Shown here: in pieces, positions 49,048 through 57,496 of the stretch
Numbering within the stretch: position 1 is the stretch's first letter
How the letters are laid out: each line of letters starts with the position of its first letter
Assembly (NCBI GenBank): GCA_002348705.1
Contig: DEAU01000010.1
Location: forward strand, 24,122-88,121
Length of the DNA stretch: 64,000 bases
Source of the DNA: Candidatus Neomicrothrix sp. UBA2974
Lineage (GTDB): Bacteria > Actinomycetota > Acidimicrobiia > Acidimicrobiales > MedAcidi-G1
Direction: 5' to 3'
The notes under the pieces: generated by a model
The model's input: the letters and a program-made list of their open reading frames with translations, nothing else
Databases searched by the model: none
Told to the model about the DNA's origin: nothing
Made by a program: the position numbers and the translations under genes

Positions 49048-50174
49048 GGCGGATCACCTCAGCTGGGCCATCCATTACCGAGGCGGAGATCGAGCTGGTC
49101 ACCGAAGCCATCCGGGAGGGGTGGCAGGACAAGCGGAACTGGTATATCGACCGATTCGTCGAGGAGTTTTCCGCTCAGGTCGACCGGCGGTTCTGCTTGC
49201 CTACGGCGCACTGCACAGACGCCATCCACTTGGCCATGCTTGGTCTTGGTCTGGGGCCAGGGGACGAGGTGGTTGTTCCGGAACTGACTTGGGTGGCTTC
49301 GGCGTCGCCGGTCCTCTACGTGGGGGCGGTGCCGGTGTTTTGCGACGTGGATCCGATCACTTGGTGTATGACCCCGGAAACCCTTGAGGCGGCCATTACC
49401 TCGCGGACCAAGGCAGTCGTGGTGGTGGATCTGCTGGGGAATATGCCCAACTGGGACGGAATTCTTGAGGTTTGCCAACGCCATGGGTTGGCGGTTATCG
49501 AGGATGCGGCCGAGGGGTTGGGGGCCACTGCGAGTGGCCGCCCAGCTGGCTCCTTCGGCGACGTCAGCCTCTTCAGCTTCAATGCGACCAAACTGGTCAT
49601 GGCGGGACAGGGTGGAGCCCTATGTACCGATGATCCCGAACTTTACGAACGCGCGAGGAGTCTCTCGCACCACGGAATTAACCAAGCTGCGACTGGTCGG
49701 TACTACTGGTCGACCGAACTCGGTTACAACTATGACTGGACGAATCTGCAGGCGGCTCTTGGGCTAGCTCAGCTCCGACGGATCGACGATTTGATCGCCT
49801 ATAAGGTCTGGCTCTTTCGAGAGTATGAGGCTGGCCTGGCGGGAGTAGAAGGGATTCGCCTCAACGACTCTGGCCCGGGGGTGGTGCCCACCTACTGGAT
49901 CACTGCGGCCATACTGGACGAAGGCTTGGGTTGGTCCAAGGAAGATCTGTGCCTTCGTTTCGCCGACTACGGGATCGATATGCGCCCACTGTTTTACCCG
50001 CTAAGTTCAATGCCGACCTTCGCTGCGACGGTGGAGGGCCGTTCGATGGTCGAGGCGAATCCCGTCGCCTACGAGCTCTCAAGTCGTGGGATCTGTCTCC
50101 CCAACGGCAACAACCTTGACGCCGACGATGTTGCATACGTCATTGAGGCTTTTCTGACGATTCTGAAGGGATGA
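49044..50174 (+). CDS. DegT/DnrJ/EryC1-family sugar aminotransferase
   Basis: It transfers an amino group from glutamate to a keto-sugar using PLP. The product has 376 residues. HCTDAIHLAMLGLGLGPGDEVVVPELTWVAS binds PLP phosphate, VIEDAAEGLGA holds the Asp that stacks on the pyridine nitrogen, and SFNATKLVMAGQGGAL carries the Schiff-base Lys, a motif close to perosamine synthases (NATKxxxxGxGG). The next-door formyltransferase supports a 4-amino-4,6-dideoxy product. The preceding gene's overlap and the following 1-base gap show it is in the middle of an operon. It does not look like LegC of the legionaminic pathway. Confidence 0.9.
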   Translation: MRRITSAGPSITEAEIELVTEAIREGWQDKRNWYIDRFVEEFSAQVDRRFCLPTAHCTDAIHLAMLGLGLGPGDEVVVPELTWVASASPVLYVGAVPVFCDVDPITWCMTPETLEAAITSRTKAVVVVDLLGNMPNWDGILEVCQRHGLAVIEDAAEGLGATASGRPAGSFGDVSLFSFNATKLVMAGQGGALCTDDPELYERARSLSHHGINQAATGRYYWSTELGYNYDWTNLQAALGLAQLRRIDDLIAYKVWLFREYEAGLAGVEGIRLNDSGPGVVPTYWITAAILDEGLGWSKEDLCLRFADYGIDMRPLFYPLSSMPTFAATVEGRSMVEANPVAYELSSRGICLPNGNNLDADDVAYVIEAFLTILKG

Positions 50175-50175
50175 G

Positions 50176-50943
50176 ATGACCGAACCCGTTGACCCCATCA
50201 CCGAGTTCCGCACGGAGGTGGACGAACGAGTCGCCGCCTTCGGTGACGACCGGCAGGCCGACCAGCTCGCTAGAGATTTCATGGTCTGGTCATGTCACAA
50301 CAAGTACACCTACAACTTCTCGTGGATGGGTATGCCGGTCTTTCAGTATCCGCAGGACTTGCTCCTCATGCAAGAGTTGGTCTGGGATCTGCGACCGGAC
50401 GTTGTCGTTGAGACAGGTATTGCTCGTGGTGGTTCGTTGATCTATTACGCGTCCCTACTCGAATTGATCGGACATGGGCGGGTGGTAGGTATCGACGTGG
50501 AAATTCGCGAGCACAATAGAGACGCCATCCTCGGACATCCGATGGCTTCGCGGATCACCATGGTGGAGGGGTCCTCTATTGATCCACATGTTCTGGACCG
50601 GGTCCGCAGCGAGGTTGCTGGAGCGGAACGGGTAATGGTTGTCTTGGACTCCAAGCACACTCATGATCACGTTCTCGCTGAACTTGAGGGTTACCACGAA
50701 ATGGTTTCCGTCGGTGGCTGCCTAGTGGTTTTCGACACCACAGCGCAGACATTCGACGAGGAGACCCTGGAGGAACTCCAGAAGCAGTACCGGTTCTCTC
50801 CCTGGGGTAAGGACAGCAATCCGCACAGTGCGATGGTGGAATTCCTTGAGGCCCACCCTGAGTTTGTGATGGAACCGGCCTGGCACCAGAAGGCCCTCAT
50901 CACGAACTGCTTTGAAGGGGTCCTCCGGCGCCGGGAAGTTTAA
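50176..50943 (+). CDS. CmcI/rhamnosyl-O-methyltransferase-family protein
   Basis: The product has 255 residues. VWSCHNKYTYNFSWMGMPVFQYPQD is the conserved N-terminal block of the cephalosporin-hydroxylase (CmcI) family; VVVETGIARGGSLIYYASLL is its SAM-binding loop, and VMVVLDSKHTHDHVLAEL carries metal-binding acids and histidines. Members O-methylate sugars in mycobacterial and other glycolipids. It is one codon after the aminotransferase and is followed within three bases by the heptose fusion gene. It probably O-methylates the tailored sugar of this module. Confidence 0.88.
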   Translation: MTEPVDPITEFRTEVDERVAAFGDDRQADQLARDFMVWSCHNKYTYNFSWMGMPVFQYPQDLLLMQELVWDLRPDVVVETGIARGGSLIYYASLLELIGHGRVVGIDVEIREHNRDAILGHPMASRITMVEGSSIDPHVLDRVRSEVAGAERVMVVLDSKHTHDHVLAELEGYHEMVSVGGCLVVFDTTAQTFDEETLEELQKQYRFSPWGKDSNPHSAMVEFLEAHPEFVMEPAWHQKALITNCFEGVLRRREV

Positions 50944-50946
50944 GAA

Positions 50947-52221
50947 ATGTCCTCGGATCCCGGTTTACCTAGCCAGGCACTGATTCTTTGCGGAGGTATG
51001 GGAACGCGGCTTCGACCGCTGACGGACACGACGCCTAAGCCCATGGTGGAGGTTGGGGGACGACCGTTTCTTGAATACCTCCTCGAACAGTTGTGCGAGC
51101 AGGGAATCGCCCGGTTCGTGTTGGCTACCGGCTACTTGGGCGAACAGGTAAGTGACCATTTTGGTGCGGGTTCCCGCTGGGGTTGGGAGATTCGATATTC
51201 GCATGGGCCGGTCGACTGGGATACAGGTCGCCGGCTCTATGAGGCGGCCGAGATGTTGGACGAACGCTTCGTACTCATGTATTCGGACAACTTCGCGCCT
51301 TTTGATCTCGAGGCGTTGTCCTTGCATCACCATGCGGGAGGCCGCGCTATAACCGTGACCCTTAAGGACCGGGTGCGGGGCAATGTGGCTTATGAGGAGG
51401 AGGCGGGTATTACTGCCTACGACCCGGCTAGAGGTGGTGAGGGATTAGCACATGTGGAGATCGGTTATGCGGTCGTAGAGCGCGACGAGATTCTTGGAAT
51501 CCTCTCCACCGTTAAGGGACAGCCCGACGTGTCTTTCTCGGAGGTTCTGGCTCTTGCAGCCACTGACGGGCGCCTAAGCGGCTTCCCAACGCTAGGCCCC
51601 TACTACAGCATTTCCGATCCAACAAGGCTCGAACAGACTGCTGAGTATCTTGCTCCGAAGCGGATACTCCTCCTAGACCGAGATGGGACGATTAACAAGA
51701 AGAGGGGCCCCGGCGAATATGTTGAGACGTGGGATGACTTCCAATTCATTCCGGAGACCATCGACGCGCTTCGTAGCTTGTCCTCCGAAGGCTTTGAGTT
51801 CATTGTCATCACGAATCAGGCCGGTGTTGCCCTCGGGTTAGTCGATGAGGTCGACGTCGATCGAATCCACAAGAACATGACTCGTGAGCTAGGACGCTTG
51901 GGCATAGAGGTACTGGACGTATACGTGTGTCCGGACCACTGGGAATCTGGCTCCTTAATGAGGAAGCCAGCGCCGGGAATGTTCTTTTTGGCTTCTAACG
52001 AACACTGTTTCCGCCTAGATCGAGTCCTTTACGTTGGAGACGATGTGAGGGACTGCGAGGCAGCCGCCGCGGCTGGCTGCGGTATGGTTCTTCTCTCTGA
52101 ACCCGACGAGATCGCGGACATAGAGCTGCCTGCGAATCCTTGGCACCGGACGACTCACCGGACCCTCGTCGAAGCGGTGGGAATTATCGGGGAGTACTAC
52201 GAGGTGGGAGAGCGGTCCTGA
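50947..52221 (+). CDS. Fusion: heptose-1-phosphate nucleotidyltransferase (HddC-like) plus GmhB-like phosphatase
   Basis: The product has 424 residues in two domains. Residues ~10-230 are a nucleotidyltransferase: ALILCGGMGTRLRPLTDTTPKPMVEVGG and MYSDNFAPFD, as in HddC/RfbF-type enzymes that activate D-glycero-D-manno-heptose 1-phosphate. Residues ~235-424 are a HAD phosphatase: ILLLDRDGTINKK (motif I), VITNQAGVALG (motif II), MRKPAPGMF (motif III) and VLYVGDDVRDCEAA (motif IV), as in GmhB, the heptose 1,7-bisphosphate 7-phosphatase. The GmhB zinc loop, normally CxH then CxC, keeps only CPDH, so the zinc site seems lost. A fusion joins two consecutive steps, and the kinase HddA follows directly. 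Confidence 0.85.
   Translation: MSSDPGLPSQALILCGGMGTRLRPLTDTTPKPMVEVGGRPFLEYLLEQLCEQGIARFVLATGYLGEQVSDHFGAGSRWGWEIRYSHGPVDWDTGRRLYEAAEMLDERFVLMYSDNFAPFDLEALSLHHHAGGRAITVTLKDRVRGNVAYEEEAGITAYDPARGGEGLAHVEIGYAVVERDEILGILSTVKGQPDVSFSEVLALAATDGRLSGFPTLGPYYSISDPTRLEQTAEYLAPKRILLLDRDGTINKKRGPGEYVETWDDFQFIPETIDALRSLSSEGFEFIVITNQAGVALGLVDEVDVDRIHKNMTRELGRLGIEVLDVYVCPDHWESGSLMRKPAPGMFFLASNEHCFRLDRVLYVGDDVRDCEAAAAAGCGMVLLSEPDEIADIELPANPWHRTTHRTLVEAVGIIGEYYEVGERS
52206..52220 (+). promoter_or_regulatory. Ribosome site and CTG start deciding the hddA 5' end
   Basis: GGGAG (52206-52210) lies seven bases before CTG 52218. The CTG overlaps the stop of the fusion gene (CTGA), the same coupling pattern as the ATGA, GTGA and TTGA junctions elsewhere. 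Confidence 0.55.
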
Positions 52222-53213
52222 TTATTAGTAGAACACCCCTTCGGGTCAGTTTCTTTGGTGGCGGGACCGATCTTCCGTCGTACTACCGGAACCAGCCGGG
52301 ACGAGTCGTGAGCGCCAGTATCCAGCGTTACCTATACGTGGTTGTGCGCGAACAGGAGACGTTCGTCGATCGGCGATATCGCGTCAACTGGAGTCAGACG
52401 GAGTTCTGCGACGAGATCGACGAGATTCAAAATCCGATCGCTCGTGAGGGCCTCCGAATGTTCGACGTTCGTCGGCCGATCGAACTGACCACCTTCTCCG
52501 ACATTCCGGCCGGTACCGGTTTGGGCTCTTCCAGTGCGTTTAGCGTCGGCCTGATCAACGCGCTCCACGCCCTCCACGGGGATCGAGTGACGAAGCACAC
52601 CCTCGCCTCTGAGGCGGTCGCGCTCGAACTCGAAGTCCTCCAGCGGCAGATGGGAAAGCAGGATCACTTTGCATCGGCCTACGGGTCGTTCAACGTCTTC
52701 ACCTTCCGCGAAGACGAGACTGTGACTGTCGAACCCGTCCATTTTGATCAAGAGGTGGTGGAGGAACTGGATCGGAGCCTAATGCTCTTCTACATGGGGA
52801 CCCAGCGCGACGCTTCCAGGGTTCTCGCTGTGCAGTCGGAGGTCACGGCTGACCGGAAGGACGTCCTGACGGCGATGAGAGACATGGTGGATCCGATGGT
52901 GGAGATCCTCTCCGGGCGTGGGCAGGTCGCTGACATCGGCCCTCTTCTTCACGAGAGTTGGCAGTTGAAGAGGTCGGTTACATCGCTGATCTCAAATGAC
53001 AGCATCGACACTGCTTACCGTCGAGCTATTGAGGCCGGTGCGCTCGGAGGAAAACTCTCTGGAGCGGGGGGTGGGGGCTTCCTGATGTTCGTCGTCCCTC
53101 CGGCTCGGCAACCAGACGTGGTCGCCGCACTGGACGACATGCCATGGATTCGACCGGGATTTGACACCTCCGGATCTCGGATTACCTACTATGAACCCGG
53201 GCGGGTGGAGTGA
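52218..53213 (+). CDS. hddA: D-glycero-D-manno-heptose 7-phosphate kinase (HddA, GHMP family), CTG start
   Basis: It phosphorylates heptose 7-phosphate at C1. From CTG 52218 the protein is 331 residues and begins MIISRTPLRVSFFGGGTDLP, exactly the family N-terminus; no ATG, GTG or TTG is in frame until a TTG 78 bases upstream, deep inside the preceding gene. Further motifs: IPAGTGLGSSSAFSVGLINA (ATP loop), LQRQMGKQDHFASAYG (GKQD with catalytic Asp) and ALGGKLSGAGGGGFLMF (motif 3). Together with gmhA and the HddC-GmhB fusion this completes synthesis of an NDP-heptose. The stop overlaps the glycosyltransferase start (GTGA). Confidence 0.85.
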   Translation: MIISRTPLRVSFFGGGTDLPSYYRNQPGRVVSASIQRYLYVVVREQETFVDRRYRVNWSQTEFCDEIDEIQNPIAREGLRMFDVRRPIELTTFSDIPAGTGLGSSSAFSVGLINALHALHGDRVTKHTLASEAVALELEVLQRQMGKQDHFASAYGSFNVFTFREDETVTVEPVHFDQEVVEELDRSLMLFYMGTQRDASRVLAVQSEVTADRKDVLTAMRDMVDPMVEILSGRGQVADIGPLLHESWQLKRSVTSLISNDSIDTAYRRAIEAGALGGKLSGAGGGGFLMFVVPPARQPDVVAALDDMPWIRPGFDTSGSRITYYEPGRVE

Positions 53214-54421
53214 TCGAACTAGTCGACTGGTGTAGGTCGGAGGTCGCAAGGCGGCCGTCGTTGACTAGCTCGCAGGCTGAGGCGCTCCGGCGACTTGTGA
53301 TCGTCACGCCGACTCGGAATCGAACGGATTTCCTTGTCCGACAGGCTGCGTTCTGGGGAGACACTCCGGCTCGACTACTTATCATGGACGGATCCGACAA
53401 GGCGGTGAGTAGCCAGTTGGAGGGTCTCTTCGGTGAGTATTCGAATATTGAATACCGTCACGAGCCCGCTGGCTGGTCAGCCAGGCTTCAGATGGCGGGG
53501 GAAGCGATTGACCGCCCGTATGCCGTTCTATGTGGTGACGACGAATTTCTGATGCCGGCGGGTTTGGCCTCTGCGATCGGCCTGCTGGATCGAGAGCACA
53601 GCATGGCAGGGTGCATCGGCCAGGCGCTGGGCTTTTATCCGACCAGACGGCACCGGCGCCTTAGGTTCGCCGAGGGCTATGACTACTTGCGGATTAGGTC
53701 GACCGCTACGGACGGTGGGGAGCGGATTCTGGCCTCGATGGCCGAATACGACGCTGCTACCTGTTACGCGGTCCTCCGGTCCGATGTCTGGAGGGAATCG
53801 TGGGGAAGTGTTTATGACTGGAGTTGTCCGTCTGCCAACGAGGTCCAACAAGCTCTAGCAGTTCATGCCCGTGGTTGTCTGGGGGTGGTCGACGACCTCT
53901 ATTGGCTGCGCTCCATGGAGAATTCTCCGGTGAACCGTATTGAGCGGCGGTTCACTCTGATCGATTGGTGGCGATCTGATGAGCATGAGGCAGAGCGAGA
54001 AGGTTTCGTTGACTGCATTGCACGTGATCTAGAGGCCGAAGGCGTGGCGTTGGGCGCCGATGCGCGCCGTTTGGTTATTCAAGCGGTCGGTGTCCTCGTC
54101 GAAGCCATTGATTTACGTAACGAGACTGCTGGGTGGTCCGGGGGCAGGCCTCCTGAACGAGGGCGCCCGAGACCGTTGGAGATGATCCGAGATTTATCAA
54201 ACCGATTTCTGCCCGATGTAGTTCATGTCGCGCTCGGTGACATTCTGGAGAGCTTTCGAAGACTTGCTGGCCGATCCTCGAAACGGCGGCTTGGAGGGAT
54301 CCGACGTGTGGAGCGGTGGTGTTCCGAACGCCTCCTAACTGCGACACCGGAGATCAGCGAAATCTTGGGTCAGGTTGAGCGGACGGTTAAAACTTTTCAT
54401 CGCGCCCGTGTTTCGGATTGA
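53210..54421 (+). CDS. GT2-like (TIGR00180-type) glycosyltransferase
   Basis: The product has 403 residues. LVIVTPTRNRTDFLVRQAAFW is the first strand and loop of a GT-A fold, RLLIMDGSDK the second, and AVLCGDDEFLMPAGL holds the DD metal site. VYDWSCPSANEV and ERRFTLIDWW lie in the acceptor domain. The opening resembles the group named TIGR00180-family glycosyltransferases. The C-terminal ~130 residues are helical and of unknown role. Directly after hddA, it may transfer the heptose-derived sugar. Confidence 0.75.
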   Translation: MIELVDWCRSEVARRPSLTSSQAEALRRLVIVTPTRNRTDFLVRQAAFWGDTPARLLIMDGSDKAVSSQLEGLFGEYSNIEYRHEPAGWSARLQMAGEAIDRPYAVLCGDDEFLMPAGLASAIGLLDREHSMAGCIGQALGFYPTRRHRRLRFAEGYDYLRIRSTATDGGERILASMAEYDAATCYAVLRSDVWRESWGSVYDWSCPSANEVQQALAVHARGCLGVVDDLYWLRSMENSPVNRIERRFTLIDWWRSDEHEAEREGFVDCIARDLEAEGVALGADARRLVIQAVGVLVEAIDLRNETAGWSGGRPPERGRPRPLEMIRDLSNRFLPDVVHVALGDILESFRRLAGRSSKRRLGGIRRVERWCSERLLTATPEISEILGQVERTVKTFHRARVSD

Positions 54422-55401
54422 AAGAGATGGGCCCTGAGATGAACGCTTCGCAACGGGCTATTGCCGCTGTGATCGGCGTTGGCCAGCTCGGCTCTCGACA
54501 TGTCCAAGGTCTGGCGAGTTGCGTCAGTGGTCTCGACTTGCATCTGGTCGACCCATCCTCTTCGTCATTAGATGCGGCGATGGAGCGGTGGTCGCAGATG
54601 GCGCCGTCGCCGATTCATCGGATCGAGACTCATCGCCGGCTTGATGAACTGCCAAATTTGTTGGACCTTGTAGTTGTTGCATGTAACGCAGCTGAACGAG
54701 CTGCGGTGGTGTCAGCGTTAGCAGCCTCCCGGACTGTTGGTCAGTGGGTCTTGGAGAAAGTACTGGCTTGTGACGTCGAAGGCTTACGGGTCATCTCGGA
54801 AGCTACTGATCAGGCGGATGGGGCGTGGGTCAACACCCCACGGCGGATGCTCGACTGGTATGCCCGGATAGGAGACAAGGGCGTTGCGGGCCGTCCGGTC
54901 GAGATGGAGGTGACCGGAGGAGGTTGGGGCCTTGCCTGCAACGCAATTCATTTCCTCGACCTTGCGGTCTGGTGGTCGGGGAGTGAGGTAGTAGCCATCG
55001 ATACCGGTGGATTGCGGGACGAATGGAAGCTCGCTCGAAGGGACGGATATCTGGAAGTGGAGGGCCGACTACATGCGACGATGGCCGATGGCGGATATGT
55101 CTCGATGATCGACGAGGGCAGTGGTGACCGCGCGATCAACCTTCGAACGTGGTCTGGAGACTGGCGTATCGACGAGTCAGCCGGCCGGGCCTTCCGGGAG
55201 GATGGCCTGGAGGTCAGTGGGCGTCTGGAACTGCAGAGTGAGTTGACGGGGCCTTTGGCTGAGGAGATTTTCAGCACTGGTGCATGCCGTCTTCCTACCG
55301 TCACAGAGTCGGTTAGAGCCCATCAGGTCTTGCTGGAGGCTCTTTTGGATCATCGGCGGAGGACCGGTGTGCCAAATGCGTCGATGGTTCCCATCACCTG
55401 A
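54418..55401 (+). CDS. Gfo/Idh/MocA-family oxidoreductase
   Basis: The product has up to 327 residues. AAVIGVGQLGSRHVQGLAS is the NAD(P) loop; the usual EKPL motif reads LEKVLACD; GWGLACNAIHFLDLAVWWSG includes the His that follows an active-site Gly-x-x-x-x-x-H-x-x-D pattern. TTG 54418 overlaps the previous stop (TTGA), but ATG 54427 or ATG 54439 are also possible starts; no ribosome site decides. Such enzymes oxidise or reduce sugar hydroxyls. A similar gene follows at 55427, so two steps on a sugar ring are likely. Confidence 0.78.
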   Translation: MKEMGPEMNASQRAIAAVIGVGQLGSRHVQGLASCVSGLDLHLVDPSSSSLDAAMERWSQMAPSPIHRIETHRRLDELPNLLDLVVVACNAAERAAVVSALAASRTVGQWVLEKVLACDVEGLRVISEATDQADGAWVNTPRRMLDWYARIGDKGVAGRPVEMEVTGGGWGLACNAIHFLDLAVWWSGSEVVAIDTGGLRDEWKLARRDGYLEVEGRLHATMADGGYVSMIDEGSGDRAINLRTWSGDWRIDESAGRAFREDGLEVSGRLELQSELTGPLAEEIFSTGACRLPTVTESVRAHQVLLEALLDHRRRTGVPNASMVPIT

Positions 55402-55426
55402 CGCGAGACCCTGCGAAGATCAGGCC

Positions 55427-56368
55427 GTGGCACTTTGGTTAATCGGATGCGGAGCGATGGCGAAGTCCTACTTCGACGTCCTTGCTGAACTCGGGATCGG
55501 CTTCCAGGTGATTGGTCGGTCACAGTCAGCTGCCGCTGCCTTTGAGGCAGAGAAGGGCTTCCCAGTGGTTTGGGGTGGATTGGAGCTAGCTCTGCGCTCG
55601 ATGACCCCGCCGGAACAAGCGATCGTAGCTGTCGGTCCTAGCGACCTCGCCGGCGCGGCATCCAGCCTCCTTGAGGCTGGATGCCGGCGCATTCTTCTAG
55701 AAAAACCGGGCGGATTAGACAGTTCTGAGATTGGAACCTTGGCGCAAGTCTCAGAATCGGTCGTCGCCTCTGTCCTGGTCGCTTACAACCGTCGTTACTA
55801 CGGATCGGTGACCACTGCGCGTCGGCTCATTGCTGATGACGGTGGCGTCTCCTCGCTCCGTTTCGAGTTCGGTGAGAAGATTGATGCTGTCTTGGATCTC
55901 CGGTTCGCTGAACCCATTTTGAACCGATGGTTTCTTATGAACTCCTCGCATGTGGTGGATTTGGCTTTCCATCTAGCCGGACGCCCTTCAGTCTTGAATG
56001 CCGATCAGTCGGGGTCCCTTGACTGGCATCCCTCGGGGGCTGTCTTTTCTGGAACGGGGAAGACTGAGGTAGGAGTCCCTTTCTCCTATAAGGCCGACTG
56101 GCGTACTTCAAGCACTTGGGGTCTGGAGATAGAGACTCGACGCCGACTGCTCAGGTTCCGTTCCCTCGAGACCCTTACGTCTACAGTAGATGGCACCGAG
56201 GAGACTATGCCTCCTGAAAACGACTTCGATCGTCTGTTTAAGCCGGGCCTTTACCGGCAGGTCGAAGCCTTTCTTGCTGAAGATGACCGACTCGCATGTA
56301 CGGTCGCCCAGCAGGCGTCGAACAGCCTTGATTACGACCGGATGGCTGGATACGTGGGTGGTCGGTGA
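55427..56368 (+). CDS. Gfo/Idh/MocA-family oxidoreductase
   Basis: The product has about 313 residues from GTG 55427. ALWLIGCGAMAKSYFDVLAE is the nucleotide loop; LLEKPGGLDSSEI contains the classic EKP; VAYNRRYYGSVTTARRL and SSHVVDLAFHLAGRP (active-site His) follow. A GAAGAT element six bases upstream of the GTG is a degenerate form of the leaderless promoter, so transcription may restart here. The frame extends upstream to 55280 but that would overlap the preceding gene by over 100 bases. The substrate is unknown. Confidence 0.8.
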   Translation: MALWLIGCGAMAKSYFDVLAELGIGFQVIGRSQSAAAAFEAEKGFPVVWGGLELALRSMTPPEQAIVAVGPSDLAGAASSLLEAGCRRILLEKPGGLDSSEIGTLAQVSESVVASVLVAYNRRYYGSVTTARRLIADDGGVSSLRFEFGEKIDAVLDLRFAEPILNRWFLMNSSHVVDLAFHLAGRPSVLNADQSGSLDWHPSGAVFSGTGKTEVGVPFSYKADWRTSSTWGLEIETRRRLLRFRSLETLTSTVDGTEETMPPENDFDRLFKPGLYRQVEAFLAEDDRLACTVAQQASNSLDYDRMAGYVGGR

Positions 56369-56400
56369 GTGGTCATGTTGGTACCAAGTTCATGACCACT
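56368..56400. repeat. Inverted repeat in the spacer before legB
   Basis: AGTGGTCATG (56368-56377) and CATGACCACT (56391-56400) are perfect 10-base arms. The 13-base loop contains a further palindrome, TTGGTACCAA (56378-56387). There is no T-run, so it is better read as an operator or mRNA structure than as a terminator. Confidence 0.6.
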
Positions 56401-56423
56401 GATGATGGAAAGGGGTTGAACTG

Positions 56424-57425
56424 ATGGAGGGACGCGTTCTGGTGACCGGGGCTGACGGATTCATCGGGTCGCACCTGGTTGAGCAATTGGTCAGAACCGG
56501 GTATGCCGTGCGAGCCATGGTGCAATACAACTCCTTTGGGACTCGCGGCTGGCTTGACCATTGCCAAGGGGATGTGGCTGATGGATTCGAGGTTTTCAGC
56601 GGCGACGTCCGAGATCCGAATGGCGTTAGAAAGGCGATGGAAGGGTGCTCATTCGCTCTCCATCTGGCGGCCCTGATAGGGATCCCCTACTCCTACCACT
56701 CGCCAGACTCATACGTGGACACCAACGTGAAGGGGACTCTGAACATCATGCAGGCAGCCCGGGACGAGGGCGTGAGGCGTGTTGTGCACACCTCGACCAG
56801 CGAGGTTTATGGCTCTGCATTGTTCGTTCCGATCACCGAGGACCATCCACTTCGCGGACAGTCGCCTTATTCGGCGACAAAGATTGGTGCTGATCAGATT
56901 GCCTGGTCGTTTCACACTTCCTTCCAAACACCGGTCACCATTCTTCGACCCTTCAATGTTTATGGCCCCCGACAGTCGGCCCGAGCCGTCTTGCCGACAG
57001 TGATCACGCAGATAGCTGCTGGAAAGCGCGAAGTTCGTCTTGGTTCGCTCCATCCGACGAGGGATTTCACTTACGTGACGGACACTGTGGCGGCGTTTGT
57101 GGCGGCCCTCGACGCGGACGCCGCCGATGGTGAGGTTGTGAACGTGGGAAGTGGCTTCGAGATCTCGATCGGTGATGCAGTTTCGTTAGTTGCAGAAGTA
57201 ATGGGTGTAGAGGTCGAGGTATTCTCAGACGAGCCGAGAATGCGGCCAGAGGCCAGCGAAGTGAGCAGGTTGTGGGCTTCGAACGCGAAGGCCCAGAGCC
57301 TTCTCGATTGGACTCCTGAGTTCGGCCTCTTGGAAGGCTTCAGACGGGGGATTGAGTTGACGGCGGAATGGTTTTCCGACCCGTCAAACCTTTCTAACTA
57401 CCGGGTTGGCCGCTACGAGGTGTGA
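56424..57425 (+). CDS. legB: NAD-dependent 4,6-dehydratase LegB (legionaminic acid pathway)
   Basis: It converts NDP-GlcNAc to the 4-keto-6-deoxy sugar, the first committed step to legionaminic acid. The product has 333 residues. VLVTGADGFIGSHLVEQLV, VQYNSFGTRGWLDH, IPYSYHSPDSYVDTNVKGTL, HTSTSEVYGSALFVPITEDH, SPYSATKIGADQIAWSFH (Tyr-x-x-x-Lys), RPFNVYGPRQSARAVLPTVI and LGSLHPTRDFTYVTDTV are all strongly characteristic of LegB. ATG 56424 has AAAGGGG upstream. LegB is normally followed by the aminotransferase LegC, which is absent here; NeuB comes next after a 71-base spacer. Confidence 0.9.
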   Translation: MEGRVLVTGADGFIGSHLVEQLVRTGYAVRAMVQYNSFGTRGWLDHCQGDVADGFEVFSGDVRDPNGVRKAMEGCSFALHLAALIGIPYSYHSPDSYVDTNVKGTLNIMQAARDEGVRRVVHTSTSEVYGSALFVPITEDHPLRGQSPYSATKIGADQIAWSFHTSFQTPVTILRPFNVYGPRQSARAVLPTVITQIAAGKREVRLGSLHPTRDFTYVTDTVAAFVAALDADAADGEVVNVGSGFEISIGDAVSLVAEVMGVEVEVFSDEPRMRPEASEVSRLWASNAKAQSLLDWTPEFGLLEGFRRGIELTAEWFSDPSNLSNYRVGRYEV

Positions 57426-57496
57426 TTTGTAGGTCGAGCGCCTCCGACGCGTTGGATGGACATGTCAGAATCGACTTGACCTAGAAGGAGAAAAGC

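Noticed and set aside
49044..50174. The DegT aminotransferase as LegC of the legionaminic pathway
   Set aside because: Its Schiff-base motif and the coupled formyltransferase point to a perosamine-type 4-aminosugar, and it lies 6 kb away from legB.
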